A stretch of 64,000 nt of DNA, taken from the NCBI GenBank assembly GCA_963575745.1, contig CAUYUJ010003442.1, positions 1 to 64,000 of the forward strand, written 5' to 3'. Position 1 is the stretch's first letter. Each line of letters starts with the position of its first letter. Source of the DNA: Prorocentrum cordatum (taxonomy: Eukaryota; Sar; Dinophyceae; Prorocentrales; Prorocentraceae). The position numbers were made by a program, and so were the translations under genes. Below the pieces are notes generated by a model, which did not search any database, was not told the origin of the DNA, and saw only the letters and a program-made list of their open reading frames with translations. This document shows, piece by piece, positions 19,741-31,024 of the stretch.

Positions 19741-19798
19741 AACACAGGCGGGACGGCTGGGCGCCCTTCCCTCGCGAGCGGTTTTCTTGAAGATCTTG

Positions 19799-19870
19799 TG
19801 GGAGGAGGAGGAGGAGGAGGAGGAGGAGGAGGAGGAGGCGGAGGGGGAAGGAGGAGGAGGGGGAGTAGGA
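19799..19870. repeat. (GAG)n microsatellite
   Basis: GAG tract downstream of exon-like island 2. The next 350 bp (19880-20240) are a degenerate GAGTATGAGT/TCTGGGTATGAG repeat with no gene. Confidence 0.9.
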
Positions 19871-20239
19871 GGTGATTGACTCATTCCCCCTCCCAGGGTC
19901 TGGATATTAGGCGGGCTCTGATAGTGGTGGGGTCTGGATGTGAGCAAGTCTGGGTATGAGTGCGGGTATGAGTGGCAGGGCATGGGTAAGTCTTGGCGTG
20001 ACTCGATTCGGGTATGAGTCCGTCTGAGCAGGCGTGGCGAAGCATGGGTGGATCTTTGTACCAATGGTTCCGAGTACGATCGAGTATGATTGCGAACGCG
20101 TCCGGATATGAGCGACTTGGTTTGGACGGGTCAGTGTGTGTGTGTGAGCGAGCCCGCCTGTCAGTAATACAGTATGAGTGATTCTTACTACGGGCTGGTG
20201 CGGGGAAGAGTAGGTCTGAGTATTCGCGAGTCCGAGCAT

Positions 20240-20485
20240 GCCCGAAGGCATCATGAGGCCTCCTTCGGCCTCACGGCGCCTTCTTCGGCCTCCTGGGCCT
20301 TCCTTGCGCCTCCTGTGGCCTCCCGGGGCCTCCCCGGAACCTCCTGTGGCCTCCGGCTGCCGGGCCTCCCGGGGGGGCCTCCCGGGGGGCCTCCCACGGG
20401 CCCACCTGCGGCCTCCCAGGGCCTTCCTGGCGCCCCCCGGGGGCCTGCCCGGTGGCGGCTCTCCCGGGGCCTCCATGTGGCGCAG
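20240..20485. repeat. GGCCTCCYGGGG minisatellite
   Basis: About 20 imperfect copies of a 12-bp unit, related in composition to the array at 3985-4640. Low-complexity frames only. Confidence 0.8.
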
Positions 20486-20499
20486 GAGGGAGGAGGAGA

Positions 20500-21205
20500 G
20501 GGAGGAGGACCAGTGCAAGCCCAAGACTCCTGCACGATGCTGCAGTAGACCATCCCTCCAAGTTCCCTCCTCGCATGACCCTGCAAGGATCTGTTTGCTC
20601 TGAGGGAAGTGCCCCTCTGTGAGACAACTGCCTAAAAATTCCGAACCGTGCCAAAGCACCAGTCCTGGGATTCTCACGCCGCGAATCAGCGTTACTGCTG
20701 CGCTCTGACGATCCTGATCCGTGCCAGAACACCATTCCTGGGATTCCAACACCGCGAATCAATGTGACTGCTGCGCCCTGACAGTTCTACATCTCACCAA
20801 AAAGCTAATTTCTGGGACGCCAGCCGGAAGATCTTTGAAACTGCTGCAAAACTCTTAGAACGCATCTGCGCGGCTTTAGTGCAAGAGCCACATTGCATCC
20901 GCCCTTGATCCGTGAAGCTCTTGCAAACCTGTAATACGACTGTGCGCGGCGCTAGGGCGATAGCCACAGTTTGAAACCGCCCGTCCTCCATCCGCGAAGC
21001 TTTAGCAAACTTCTGAGACGAATGTGCGCGGCACGAAGACGAGAGCCACCTTTCGAAAACCACCCGCCCTCCATCCGTGAGACTGTTGCATCTTCTGAAG
21101 CGTGTGGATCGTATATGGTTAGGAAGTCTAGGGCGAAACGTCTGGCGCGCCCTACCGACGCGTCCCGGGTTGCGACAGGGAGGAGTTATTTTAAATAATA
21201 AGGGA
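20500..21205 (+). repeat. Composite GAG-flanked repeat, copy C
   Basis: Same module order as copy B. Starts GACCAGTGCAAGCCCAAGAC after a GAG-rich stretch. Two roughly 72-bp repeats carry CGTGCCARARCACC and CTGGGATTC. Then come about three 83-bp satellite units and the 3' module ending GGTTGCGACAGGGAGGAGT. Its end lies within 30 bp of the 3' end of LINE-2. Confidence 0.85.
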
Positions 21206-21244
21206 TGGAGTTTTTTCTTATCAGCGATGCTCCTGCCAACTCAC

Positions 21245-21440
21245 GCCGACAGAGCAAAAGGCTCGACGTTGACCTGGGGAAACTTGGGGTGCCTTCCCTT
21301 GAGGAGGCCGGACCAGGTCGAGATCGCGAAATGGCTGGCAGGCCTGTCCAAACACTTCTTACGAAGGTTTCTGAACTGACCGACAGTAGAATATGCCTTG
21401 CACTTCTCACAGGCATATAACAGAGTGCCGTCGCTGCAAT
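21245..21440 (-). pseudogene. LINE-2 C-terminal zinc-binding region
   Basis: One minus frame reads CSDGTLLYACEKCKAYSTVG, then RKKCLDRP and LLKGRHPKFPQV. The CxxC...C pattern followed by L-x-x-G-R-H-P matches the C-terminus of LINE-1 and confirms that this far part belongs to the same element. Confidence 0.7.
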
Positions 21441-22054
21441 CAAAACTTTCAATTGGTGCTGCATTCGCCCGATCTCCAGGGCGGCCTCGGGCAGGACATC
21501 AGAACATCCAGCACTCGGAGGCTTCTTATCCGAGCGGCGGAATTTCAGACAGCGCTGGCATCTCCCAAAGGAGCGGCACCATGACCGTTCATGCAACTGC
21601 ACAGGCAAATCTGCTGGCCGGCGGCCCTCGCCTGGGGCTCTCGGCACCCGAGGCTCAGGCGGGGCCAAAGAGGACGAAGTTGAGCCGCCATGGCGCACAC
21701 CTTGCGAGCGATGAGCACACGGCGGTCGATCTCGGCCAGTTCGGCTGCAGAGGGCATCGGGTGGGACCAGGCACCGCGCCTCGCCGCAGCAGCGGCAGCG
21801 TCGTTCCCAGTCTTAATAAAACAGTTGCTCTGGCGAGAGGTCGCCTGTGTCAGACACGTGCGCTTTTACTTTAAGTGCATCTCGATGCCTAGTCTGAGAC
21901 ACATTAAAAGCGCACCAGCCTAGAGCCTCTTATATGACACCTGATGGGGTACAGGAGCCTTAAAAACCTGGACCACATTGGCGCAGTCCGAGTTTCCCGT
22001 CGAGTTTCCGCTCAGGAGCTCATTGGTGGCGCCGGGGCCGCAGAATTCACCGGC

Positions 22055-24460
22055 CTAGGAAGTCTGAGGGAGGAAGCGAGGAATGGGTCCACAGAGGGTG
22101 CACTTGAGCTCCCCGGCCTCGTTAGATACAAAAGCCCCCCAGCCAACTCGAGATATCTCCACAATCGGGCTTTTCAGCTCGGAGCCTTCGAAGAAGACGT
22201 GGCCTTCGATATACGTGGAAACGTTGTCGGGATCACCTTCCCAAACCACCTGCATGCCTCCCTCCTCCACGGGCACGGGGACGTAGTCACCTGAGTGTGG
22301 GAATATGGCTTTGGTGAACAGCACCCAATCGAGATCTTCTGGCCCAAGGGCCAGGGCCTGATCGATCAGGGACTGATCCACAATCTCGGAACGCTGCGCA
22401 CTGACGGCCTGGCGTTGCCATAATCGGTGGAACATGGTGTCTCGGGCAGCACCGCACTTGCTGCACAGCGACGAGTCCAGGAGGTAGCCACATTCGACAG
22501 CTCTGGTACCTGTCCAGCACGCTCCGCAAACGAATCACCTGATGCAACCTTTCTCGAAAGGCCCCCACCTACGGGACCTCAGTTCTTTCAGCACGATGTC
22601 ATAGCACGCCCGAGCTCCGAGCTCCAAAGAAGTCCCAGACTGCCGCTACAGATGCCAAAGGAAGGACCCCTTCCCGAAAAAACTTTTTGAGCATCTTGGG
22701 TGATGTGGAGGTCCTTGAAAGACCGACCTCCTGATCCGTGACGATGTTGGTGAAATAGCCCATGCTCCAACCTATGCGCTCCAGCGAGGCCCGGGTCGCT
22801 GACAGGGGGCCCGTGACCTTCTTTCACGGAATCGGCTCGCCCGAAAAGGCCGCTTCCCAAGCAACCCTGAGCTCCGAGAACCCCAAAGAGTATGGATACT
22901 GTCGGGCGGCAGTCAGCCACACCTCCTTTGCATACCTGAGGACCGGGGCGATGGCAGCGTAGTAGAACGGGTCGTGCTCCAAAATGCTCAGCGCGGTGAG
23001 GCTACGGGGACCTGCCGACGGCTTCACCGCCTTGCCGAAGGAACGCCCGAGCAGTAACAACTCGTAGTCGGAGGTGCCGTGCACCTCCGCGCCAGAGGTC
23101 GCTCCTGCCAGGGGTCCTGCAAGAACTATATATTGTGAGACTATTTCCCCAAAGCGCTCTTGCACTTCTGAAGACGTCGAACTCTGGCCCGAAGCGGGCG
23201 AAAACGTTCCTGTTTTCTTGAGCCTGTCCTCCTCGTGCCCTTCCTCAGCGAGCGACCTGCCGTGTCGTCTACGCCTAGGTCGGTAGCCCTGCGTGTCGAA
23301 GGACCTCCAGCGAATCGACCGAAGAAGGATTGCAACTTTTTGCTGAGGGAACACGAGGACGCAATGATCGAGGCCTTCTCTTTGGCCACCGACGCGTGCA
23401 AATCTGTAGTGATGGGTACCATGATTTTGGAAGCACCTTCTTTCAGATCGACAGAGACCGAGGACTCAGACCCACTAGAAGAAACACCGTAATCATTTAT
23501 GTAAACGTCGAGAAACAATGACCTAGGGAGCTCGAGGGGGTGAACCACTGGGATGACATAGATCCGCACGAACGTAGTGGCCATCGAGCAGCCTGCCACC
23601 ACGCCGTTGATGGCATAGAAAGGGCCAATAGAAACATTAGACATCGTGAGGAACCTTGCTCCATGGTACGCGCAAAGGCACACGCGGATAATCTGCACCG
23701 GGAAGCTTAATGCACGGGCTCGCTGTTCTAAGAGGGGCAACTGCCTGCTCTCGTAGAACTTCCGGAGATCCCACAGCAACGTAGCAGCCGCCTGGCCGCG
23801 CCTGACCCCAGACTCGCTGACGACCAACTGCCTCCAGACCACATCTGAAGCCCCATTGCACGTAGAAGGCTCCCAGGCGGACGCCATTCTCCGACGGGCT
23901 TTACCCCAGAGACGGTAAGACGAGCTAAAAAGGCCGTTTGGCCGAAAGCCCCCTTGAGGCTTGGAGAGGAGGGCCATCTGGAGCATTTGCATGTGATACG
24001 GCAGGGGCCCTGTGGCCTCGCAAATCTGCATCATGATGCTGACCGCTGTCAGGCAGTCGTCCGATATGCTGGCGAAGTGGCGCATGTGGAAGCCGTCGAC
24101 AGAAATGCAAGTGTGCGTCGAATCGCTGCGAGATTCCTGGCGGATCTGATCCTGGGTAGGAGCCACCAAAGGATCCAGGACGTCCAGGGGATCGGGGTTC
24201 CGATCTGGCAGCCTAATTATCGGCCAACCACGAATCTGAGAAGCGGGCGGCCTCCGTCTCCAACAGGGCCAGGGGACGTGCCCACTTCTCCCTTTGCCTT
24301 TACAGAAGGAGTGCTCTGCCTGAGAGGTTCCAGCAATCTGGGCGCGAACAGCCCCCCTTTCAGAGGAGCAACAAGTCATGATAATGATGCGCTCCAGGAT
24401 TTCCAGTGTTTCCAACGGTTCCGCACGGGCTCCAGAAACGAGGGCCGCTGGATACTTCTG
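22055..24460 (-). pseudogene. LINE-2 reverse transcriptase and RNase H remnant
   Basis: RT frame (24460-23141): VDGFHMRHFASI, motif A LLWDLRKFYES (Asp at 23768-23770), motif B VVAGCSMATT (about 23580-23608), motif C DVYINDYGVS (Asn-Asp at 23492-23497). A frameshift near 23150 leads to 23150-22824 (VSQYIVLAGPL, LSILEHDPFYYA), matching the equivalent region of LINE-1. Later pieces in other frames hold a CSKC-like knuckle with MFHRLWQ, then the RNase H start HVFFEGSELKS, where Glu replaces the usual first catalytic Asp. At least four frame changes show it is dead. Confidence 0.8.
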
Positions 24461-24461
24461 A

Positions 24462-24592
24462 GCAAATCCTCCTCCTCCTCCTCCTCCTCCTCCTCCTCCT
24501 CCTTCTCCTTCCTCTTCCTCCTCCTCCGCTTTTCTCTCCTCCTCCCTCGTCTTCCTCCTCCTTTCTTCTCCTCCTCCTCCTCCCCCTACATC
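24462..24592. repeat. (CTC)n microsatellite
   Basis: Flanks the truncated 5' end of LINE-2. Confidence 0.95.
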
Positions 24593-24599
24593 AAACTGG

Positions 24600-24757
24600 G
24601 CGAGACCGCACACTGAGCAAATCGCATCTTGACATCATTATCGCCCCAACCCTGCTGGCTGCACCCTGGGAGAGCCGAGCGGGATGCCTGATGCGTCGCG
24701 GGGATCATTGGGCTCTGAGAGTTTGACCGGTCTGCCACCCAAGCGCGGGTATCATTT
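24600..24757. repeat. Short repeat unit between two CTC tracts
   Basis: Shares GGGATGCCTG...GGGCTCTGAG and CCACCCAAGCGCGGGTAT with the repeats at 27110-27530. Both sides are (CTC)n tracts, the same cassette layout as the larger composite repeats. Confidence 0.6.
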
Positions 24758-24900
24758 GGGCTCCTCCTCCTCCTCCTCCTCCTCCTCCCTCCTCGTCCTC
24801 CTCCTCCTCCTCCTCCCTCCTCCTCCTCCTCCCTCCTCCTCCTCCTCCCTCCTCCTCCTCCCTCCTCGTCCTCCTCCTCCTCCTCCTCCTCCTCCTTCGG
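24758..24900. repeat. (CTC)n microsatellite
   Basis: Interrupted CTC tract between the short repeat and the minus-strand gene end. Confidence 0.95.
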
Positions 24901-24976
24901 ATCCTTCGGATGTCGACTCTGTATCCTCCGGAAAGGATGTAGCCGTCGAGGGGGGGGGCCACCTCCTCCCCCCCTC

Positions 24977-26997
24977 TCAGAAGAGGTACTCCTTGTGGGA
25001 GCCGAACACGATGATCTTGCCCCCCTCGGTGGCCGCCAGCCTCCTCCACCTAAGGAGGGCGGCACGCTCGCCACACGAGGGGGCGACGGCGATGATGAAC
25101 TCGCCGTTCAGGTGGGCGCCCTCCAGGATGAGGAAGTGGTTGTGCTGGGAGGCGCCGTGGGCGCCAGTGCGGTTGAAGAAGCCCTTCTGGTGCCCGATGC
25201 TCTGCTGGTGCCCGTTGGTGCGCTGCTGGGTCCCGTAGGAGTGCTGCTGGTTCCCGTTGGCGTGCTGCTGGTTCCCGTCGGAGCGGGGCGGAGGCTTGGC
25301 CGCCAGGTGGGCCGTCCTCCTTCTGGTTTCTGGTCTGGGCGGGTCGTCGTAGGGCCTAACCCCCTCGCCCTGCAGGGGTGTCGTAGGGCCTACCCCCTCG
25401 CCCTGCAGGGGTGTCGTGGTTCTCGGTGTACGTGGTCTCGCCGTCGTACTCGCTGTCCGTGGCGTTGCTCTCTGTGTCGTTCTGGCTCGCTGGGTCGCTG
25501 TCGTCGAGTCGGCCGTCGGAGTCCTCCCCGTGAGAGTGGTCCTGGGGCCGCTCGAGGTGGCCGCGCAGGTCGAACGAGACCCTGCGTCTCGCTGGCTGCC
25601 TCGGGTCGCCGCCTGCTGCTTCTCGCAGGCTGCCTCGCACCGCCGCTGTACTCGAGGTGGTAGCCGTCGGAGTCCTCCTGGAAGGAGAGGTCCTGGGGCT
25701 GGTGGCGGCGTCATCCTCGGTCGCGAGTTGGCCGCGGGCGTCGTCGTGCTCGGACGCGTCGCCCTCGTCGGCCGCGGACCAGTGGGCGCTGGTTGCGACA
25801 CCAGCGAAAATTGCCTCGATGCGTGCTGGAATGGGGAAGTCGTCGGCGGCCATGGAGACGAAAGCGGCCGCGTTGGGCGCGCAGATGCCTGCCGCCTCTA
25901 GTGCCGCGCGGGCCGCGGATCGCCACTGCGCACCCAACCGGTCTCGCCGCAGCTCCGATTGCCGCTGCTGCCACGGCAATCTTCTCACACTTCTGGGTGC
26001 CGCCGATGCGTTGATTCGTCAGCTGTAACTTCGTCGTGCTGCAGCTGATGGTGCCCGCGGCCGCCCTGATCGCACCACTGCCGTCTCTTCTCGCACCACT
26101 GCCGCCCGTCTCTTCTCGCGCCACTGCCGTCTCTTCACGCACCACTGCCCGCTGCCGGCTCCTCGCACCGCTGCCCGCGGCCGCCCCGATCGCGACGCTG
26201 TAGCTGTTCACGTCGGGCTCTTCCTTCGCCTCCTGCTTCTCGCAGACGCTGACCACAGGGATGGAGCTGGAGCGCACAGGGCCAGTCTTAGCCTCTTTCT
26301 GTCCACGGTCATGTCCTGTGGCTGTCCAGGCATGTCCAGAGCTGCCAGTGCATGTCCTGTGGCTGGGGCTGCCACTGCCTGCCTTATCGCATGGGCCGCC
26401 ACTGCCTGCCTTCTCACACAGATCGGGGACAGCCGCAGGTGGCGGTGAGGAAGTGTTGGTTTGATCCCCGCTTTGCGCGCACTCTGGTTCTGCCTTCGCT
26501 TCTCGCGCGCTCTTGTTCTGGGTTGTATCTTCACCAACTTCTGGCAGCCAGCGAAGGGCCCAGAAAGGAAAAGACTGCTGTTCTTGATGCGGCTGCTGCC
26601 ATTCTTGATGCGGCTGCTGCCATTCTTGATGCGACTGCTGCCATTCTTGATGCGACTGCTGCCAAAGATCGGCCTCCTGCTGCTCTGAGCTGTAGCAGAT
26701 CACGTCTGCACTGTCGCTAGTGTCTCGGGAGGTCGGCACCTGGACGACGATATATTTAGTGTTCGCCTGCTGCCCACGTCTACTTTTCTCATAAGGAGCG
26801 GCGTCAGATCTACCGAGGTTGGCGGCGATTGTCCGCCAGTCCTTCAGATCGATCTGTTTGCCCTTCCTGGCCGCGTAAGAAACACGGCAAACCGCGGTTC
26901 GGATGGGCCACGGTCTCGACTCCTGTCGGCTCTTCTTGATCTCGTGAGAAATCGCCCCTGTCCGCTCGCTCTGCACCTGGCGGCGGACGGGAGGCAT
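24977..26997 (-). CDS. Unrecognised minus-strand gene, interrupted
   Basis: Three collinear minus-frame segments look coding. The N-terminal part from ATG 26997 (AISHEIKKSRQESR, KGKQIDLKDWRTIAANLG) includes four heptads QEWQQSH/PH from a 21-bp tandem repeat at 26573-26663, which keeps frame. The middle (25988-25356) reads AAGICAPNAAAFVSMAADDF and is then acidic and Ser/Thr-rich (DSDPASQNDTESNATDSEYD). The C-terminal part (to TAG/TAA at 24977) reads HNHFLILEGAHLNGEFIIAV and GGKIIVFGSHKEYLF. The frame change near 25357 is one extra T in the second of two 32-bp repeats. The change near 26000 may be an intron or an indel. The family is not recognised. Confidence 0.45.
26573..26663 (-). repeat. 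21-bp in-frame tandem repeat
   Basis: Four copies of CTGCTGCCATTCTTGATGCG (plus strand), encoding Trp-Gln-Gln-Ser/Pro-His-Gln-Glu on the minus strand. A period divisible by three and conserved residues support the frame of the host gene. Confidence 0.8.
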
Positions 26998-27057
26998 GGG
27001 GCCGGCCCGCAGGGCCCGCGCGCGCGGCGGCGGGGGGCCCAGCCCGGGCCAGATGGC

Positions 27058-27530
27058 CCTGCCCCCTCCTCCTCCTCCTCCTCCTCCTCCTCCTCCTCCT
27101 CCTCCTCCTCCACCCAAGCGCGGGTATTTGTGTAGTTCAGTTGCCCTGGCAATCTGGGCGCGAATGTGCCCGTGATACCACGCTTGTACCCCCCCCCCCT
27201 TTGGAGGCCCACGTGGGATGCCTGCTACATCACGCTGGCCATGGGGCTCTGAGGCGAGACCCGTACGGCCCACCAACAACGTGCGCACTCTACCAAAGGG
27301 ATGCCGACAATCTGGGCGCAAAAGTGCCCGTGATACCACCCCAGTCGCCTCTGGCATGGGAGGCCCAAGTGCGATTCTTTCTTTATCGCGGATGGGGCTC
27401 GATTACCCCCCCCGAAGACGGGCATTCTTCTTGAGATGACCGGACAATCAGAGTCCGAACATGCTTGTGATATCGCCTTGTCGCTCCACCTTGGGATGTC
27501 TAAGTGGGACGCGGTAGTCATGAGGCTGTG
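27058..27530. repeat. (CTC)n tract and about 150-bp tandem repeats
   Basis: (CTC)n at 27063-27112 is followed by three imperfect units with the markers CTGGGCGC-AA-GTGCCCGTGATACC and GGAGGCCCA-GTG, at about 27156, 27312 and 27454. A single related unit is at 24600-24757. Confidence 0.7.
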
Positions 27531-27547
27531 CAGACGAAGGGTAAGGA

Positions 27548-27755
27548 GGAGGACGATGATGATGATGATGAGGAGGAGGAGGAGGAGGAGGAGGAGGACG
27601 AGGAGGACGAGGAGGACGAGAACAAGGAGGACGACGAGGAGGAGGAGGACGACGAGGAGGAGGAGGACGACGAGGAGGAGGACGAGGAGGAGGAGGAGGA
27701 CGACGAGGAGGAGGAGGAGGACGAGGAGAACAAGAAGGAGGTGGAGGAGGAGGAG
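27548..27755. repeat. GAG/GAC microsatellite
   Basis: Mixed GAG/GAC array; its open frames (poly-Glu/Asp, poly-Arg, poly-Ser) are not called. A CTCTCGGGGCC-type short repeat follows to 27850. Confidence 0.9.
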
Positions 27756-28224
27756 CAGGAGGCCTTTGCGGGCCCTCTCGGGGCCCTCTCGGGGTCTCCT
27801 GGGGGCTTCCTGGGGGCCTTCTGGGCGCCCTGCCGGACCGTCGGAGAGTCTTGGGGCCTGGCGCCCTGCCGGCACGCGGGATCGGTTCTGCCGTCACTTG
27901 TCGAGGAGGCGAGGTGAGACACCAGGGATCGTCAGGTAATCTCGGCGCTTGGCGTCCGCGGTATGCGGGGCAGACGCTCGGGTCAGGGCTTTGTCCTAAG
28001 AGCCTAACAGCCCCGAGGAGCAAGAACCCCATGTTGACGATATGGAGAACACTCCGCGGCGTCCCCGGAGGCTTCCGAAGGCCCAGACAGGGGCCCAGAG
28101 CATCCAAAACCTTCAGTCTCGAAGCTGGCCCTCGAGGAGGCACCGCGACTGCTCCCCCCAGCCCACCCCCAATCTGGGGCCATCGCCACAGTGGCGCTGG
28201 CGCGCGGCTGACGTCGGACGGGGC

Positions 28225-28372
28225 TGGGAGGATAAAGATCCGTTCCAGAGCTTTCCAGAACGCTCTGAGAAGGCCGCGGCGCCGGAGACATCCTCCAGAG
28301 ACGCTGGACCTTAGAGATGTTCGATTGATCTCCTCACCCGATTTGTATCCCTGTCCTGGCTTCGTCTTGTGA
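28225..28372 (+). repeat. Dispersed repeat H, copy 1
   Basis: Shares with 52995-53160: GTTCCAGAGC, TTCCAGAA, GAGAAGGCCGCGGCGCC(C/G)GAGACATCC and a downstream CGATT...CTCGTC-like end. The hairpin at its start is imperfect here and perfect in copy 2. Confidence 0.65.
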
Positions 28373-28423
28373 CGTCGGTGAAGAATGAAGGGGCCCTGGG
28401 ACACAAATCAATAGACACAAATA

Positions 28424-28867
28424 ACCAGATTCCCAATATTTTCCCACATCTTCTTGGTTTCTGTCTCCCCCCCACACTTCCCATGGTTTTCCATATTTTC
28501 TGGGGGATCGACGATTTTTTGTTTTTTGTTTCCCCCCTGCAAGATCAGAGCCCCGAATCATCAGGGGTAACTCGGGTCAGGGTTAACTCGGGTTCGTTTT
28601 CCGGGAATCCGAACCTGAGTTATCCCGGACCCGAGTTACCCCGGATATTTCGGGCGTCCAGAGCCCCGAAGCATCAGGGGTAACTCGGGTCAGGGCTAAC
28701 TCGGGTTCGTTTTCCGGGAACCCAAGCCCGAGTTACCCCGGACCCGAGTTACCCCGGATAACTCGGGCGTCCAACCAGATTCCCAATCTTTTCCTACAAT
28801 TTCTTGGTTTCTGTCTCCCCCCCCACTTCCCATAGTTTTCCATATTTTCTGGGGGATCGACGATTCA
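28424..28867. repeat. Direct repeats enclosing two tandem hairpin units
   Basis: Outer direct repeats of about 93 bp (28424-28516 and 28774-28867; ACCAGATTCCCAAT ... GGGGGATCGACGATT). Between them are two 113-bp units. Each has the exact 15-bp arms GGGGTAACTCGGGTC and GACCCGAGTTACCCC (28564-28578/28628-28642 and 28677-28691/28741-28755), enclosing a second TAACTCGGG/CCCGAGTTA-type pairing. Confidence 0.85.
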
Positions 28868-29039
28868 TCGTGCCTGTGTGTGTGTGTGTTTTTTTGTTCC
28901 CCCCCCGCAAGAAACGCCTGGCCCAGACCGACCGCGCGCCAGCGCCGCGGGACGAGGGCCAGCGCCGCCAGGCGGGGGGCGGGCGCCGCCGGGCGAGGGC
29001 CCGCGCCGCCCGCCGTGCGGTGCCTCGCGAGGGTGGGGT

Positions 29040-29555
29040 GGCTCAAAGGTGGGGCCCTGGGGGGTGGGGCCCGAAGGAAAAAAGGGGATGGGGCCCGAAG
29101 GAAAAAAAACACAAAAACACAAGAAGGGGATGGGGCCCGAAGGAAAAAAGGGGATGGGGCCCGAAGGAAAAAAACACACAAAAACACAAGAACACAAACA
29201 ACATATACACTGTGGGGAAAAACAAAACACAACACACACACACACACACACACACTGTGGGAAAAGGTGGGGCCCTGGGGGATGGGGCCCAAAGTCGGGG
29301 GCGGAAAAGAGGGGGGTGATTTCTAGGGGGGGGTGGATATCATGGCGGGGGCCATGATATTTCCCCAGATTTCATGGCGCCCCTTCTTATTTCATTACGT
29401 CCCTGGCCCCCCCGCTGGGCCGCGGGACACCCCCCCCCCCTCTCTTGGACACCCCCCCCTCTTGGACACCCCCCTCTTGGCCGCTCCCGACGAAGGAAAA
29501 ACACAAAAACACAAGAAAACAAACAACATATACACTGTGGGGAAGAACAAAACAC

Positions 29556-29590
<35 letters not shown>

Positions 29591-29610
29591 TGGAAAAAAA
29601 ACAAAACACA
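29040..29610. repeat. GGGGCCCGAAGG repeats and CA-rich direct repeats
   Basis: GGGGATGGGGCCCGAAGGAAAA recurs five times at 29050-29170. A block with AAACACAAAAACACAAGAA, ATATACACTGTGGGGAA and (CA)n occurs at about 29165-29260 and again at 29490-29600. Confidence 0.8.
29330..29480 (+). repeat. Dispersed palindromic repeat P, copy 1
   Basis: Contains the perfect inverted pair ATATCATGGC (29337-29346) and GCCATGATAT (29351-29360), then TTCCCCAGATTTCATGGC and a TCTTGGACACCCCC tandem. A related copy is at 38815-38975, in the same orientation. Confidence 0.65.
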
Positions 29611-29624
29611 AAAGCACAACACAC

Positions 29625-30620
29625 ACAGTATGTTTTGGGTGTTTTTTTTCTTTTTCGTTTTTTTTTGTTCTGTGTGTTTTTTCCCACAGAGTCGGGCCTG
29701 TCCTGAAATAGTCCTGAAATAGTCCTGAAATAGTCCGGGGGCGACTTTTTAAAAACCATTTTTGAATACTTAAGGTTTTTCCAATTTGTTTAATTTTCGT
29801 CCAAAATCGGTTTGTAGGGGGACAGGCCCGACTTAACCCTGAGGTGGAGGTTGACGCAAACAATATACAGTCGGACCGAGGTATGATATCGAGGTCGGCT
29901 CGGGGAGGATGCCCTAATGTTCTTCGTGCGTATCTGATGTTCTGGTGCATCCTGGGGAGGGTGCCCTTGGAGCTCCTGTGTGCTTTGGCCGGCGGAGGGT
30001 CTCATGTTTGTGAGGGAGGTTATCCTGGCCTAGGCCCGGCCTTAAGGTGGGCGGTGACTCAAACAATGCAAGTTCACTCTGGGATCCCTTCCTATGCTTA
30101 GGCCCCCCTTCTCCTCCGACGCTGCATGTTGTTTTTTGACGTCGACCTCCCGGGATCTCGAGCACTTCCCTGGGGCGGGCTTTTCCTCCCGAGCCGTTCT
30201 CTGACAATCCTGGGGCACGGCCCCCAGGCGCTGAAAACTACGAGAAAACATGCGTCGCGTTTTTGTTGCAACTCCTGGATTTGAGGGCTCCAGCTCCCTT
30301 GCCACTGACCTCGACCTCCGAGTGCTCGTTTGCACGACTGCACTCGACACCGACGTCTCGACCCACGAGTGGCCGTGCCCGCGCCCCAGCGCCCACCCGC
30401 CGCACCCGCGCAGGTGCTCAGTACGGCATTGTCTTGTCTTGTCTCCTGCCTGGGTCTGAGGGCCGTTCCCTACAGTATGGGCTCGACCACAGAAACCTTC
30501 CACAAGAAACCCAACCCTGAGACCCCAGGACGTCCATTGATTTTTGATGTCCTTCCCATAGCAAAACCATCGAAACCCAAGAGACCCATCACACCCTGGA
30601 GACAAGCATGGTGTTTCTTG
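29625..30620. other. Stretch without a supported gene
   Basis: T-rich sequence (29640-29690), three copies of TAGTCCTGAAA (29700-29735), then unique sequence. At 30120-30270 there is a region faintly similar to the MITE-like element (ACCTCCCGGGATCTCGAGCA, CACTTCCCTGGG, CTCCCGAGCCGT). I see no convincing ORF or RNA gene. Confidence 0.4.
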
Positions 30621-31024
30621 GCATGGGCCTCCACTGTAATGGAACCGCCTCGAGGGGGGCTTCGCGGGCCCCCCTCGCGAGGCGCGCGCAATCCGTCAAG
30701 CAGTGGCGAGGCGTCCTGATCTGCTCACAGGCCCACTCAGAGTGTTCTAAGAACCCTCTGCGATTTGCACGGCATGCGTCTGCGAGCATTTCTTGCCGAG
30801 ACCGTCTTGACTTATCCCATCGGCCTGATGCTCTCACAACACGGCGTGTGCTCTTAGGATTTCTGTTATTCCAAGAACATGTCGTGGTAAACCTGCAGGA
30901 ATGCCGGAGCGGTCGCTCCCTGGTCAGCTCGGGGCTCACGAGACGGGGTCCATGCAAAAAGGGGGGTCGGCAGCCAGGGCGCCGGACCGTGCAGGATCCT
31001 GCAGCGCCTGACTGACCCGGGCTT

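Larger units (their letters stand above)
21230..24460 (-). mobile_element. LINE retrotransposon 2, 5'-truncated and decayed
   Basis: Minus-strand relative of LINE-1. No ORF1 or endonuclease remains; the 5' side abuts a (CTC)n tract at 24462-24590. Reverse transcriptase, a zinc knuckle, the start of RNase H and the C-terminal zinc region are present in order but in several frames. The segment after 22055 that should hold the rest of RNase H is deleted or unreadable. Confidence 0.85.

Noticed and set aside
30115-30275. Third copy of the nested-hairpin MITE
   Set aside because: Only scattered blocks match and the hairpin ends are missing, so I do not annotate it as a copy.
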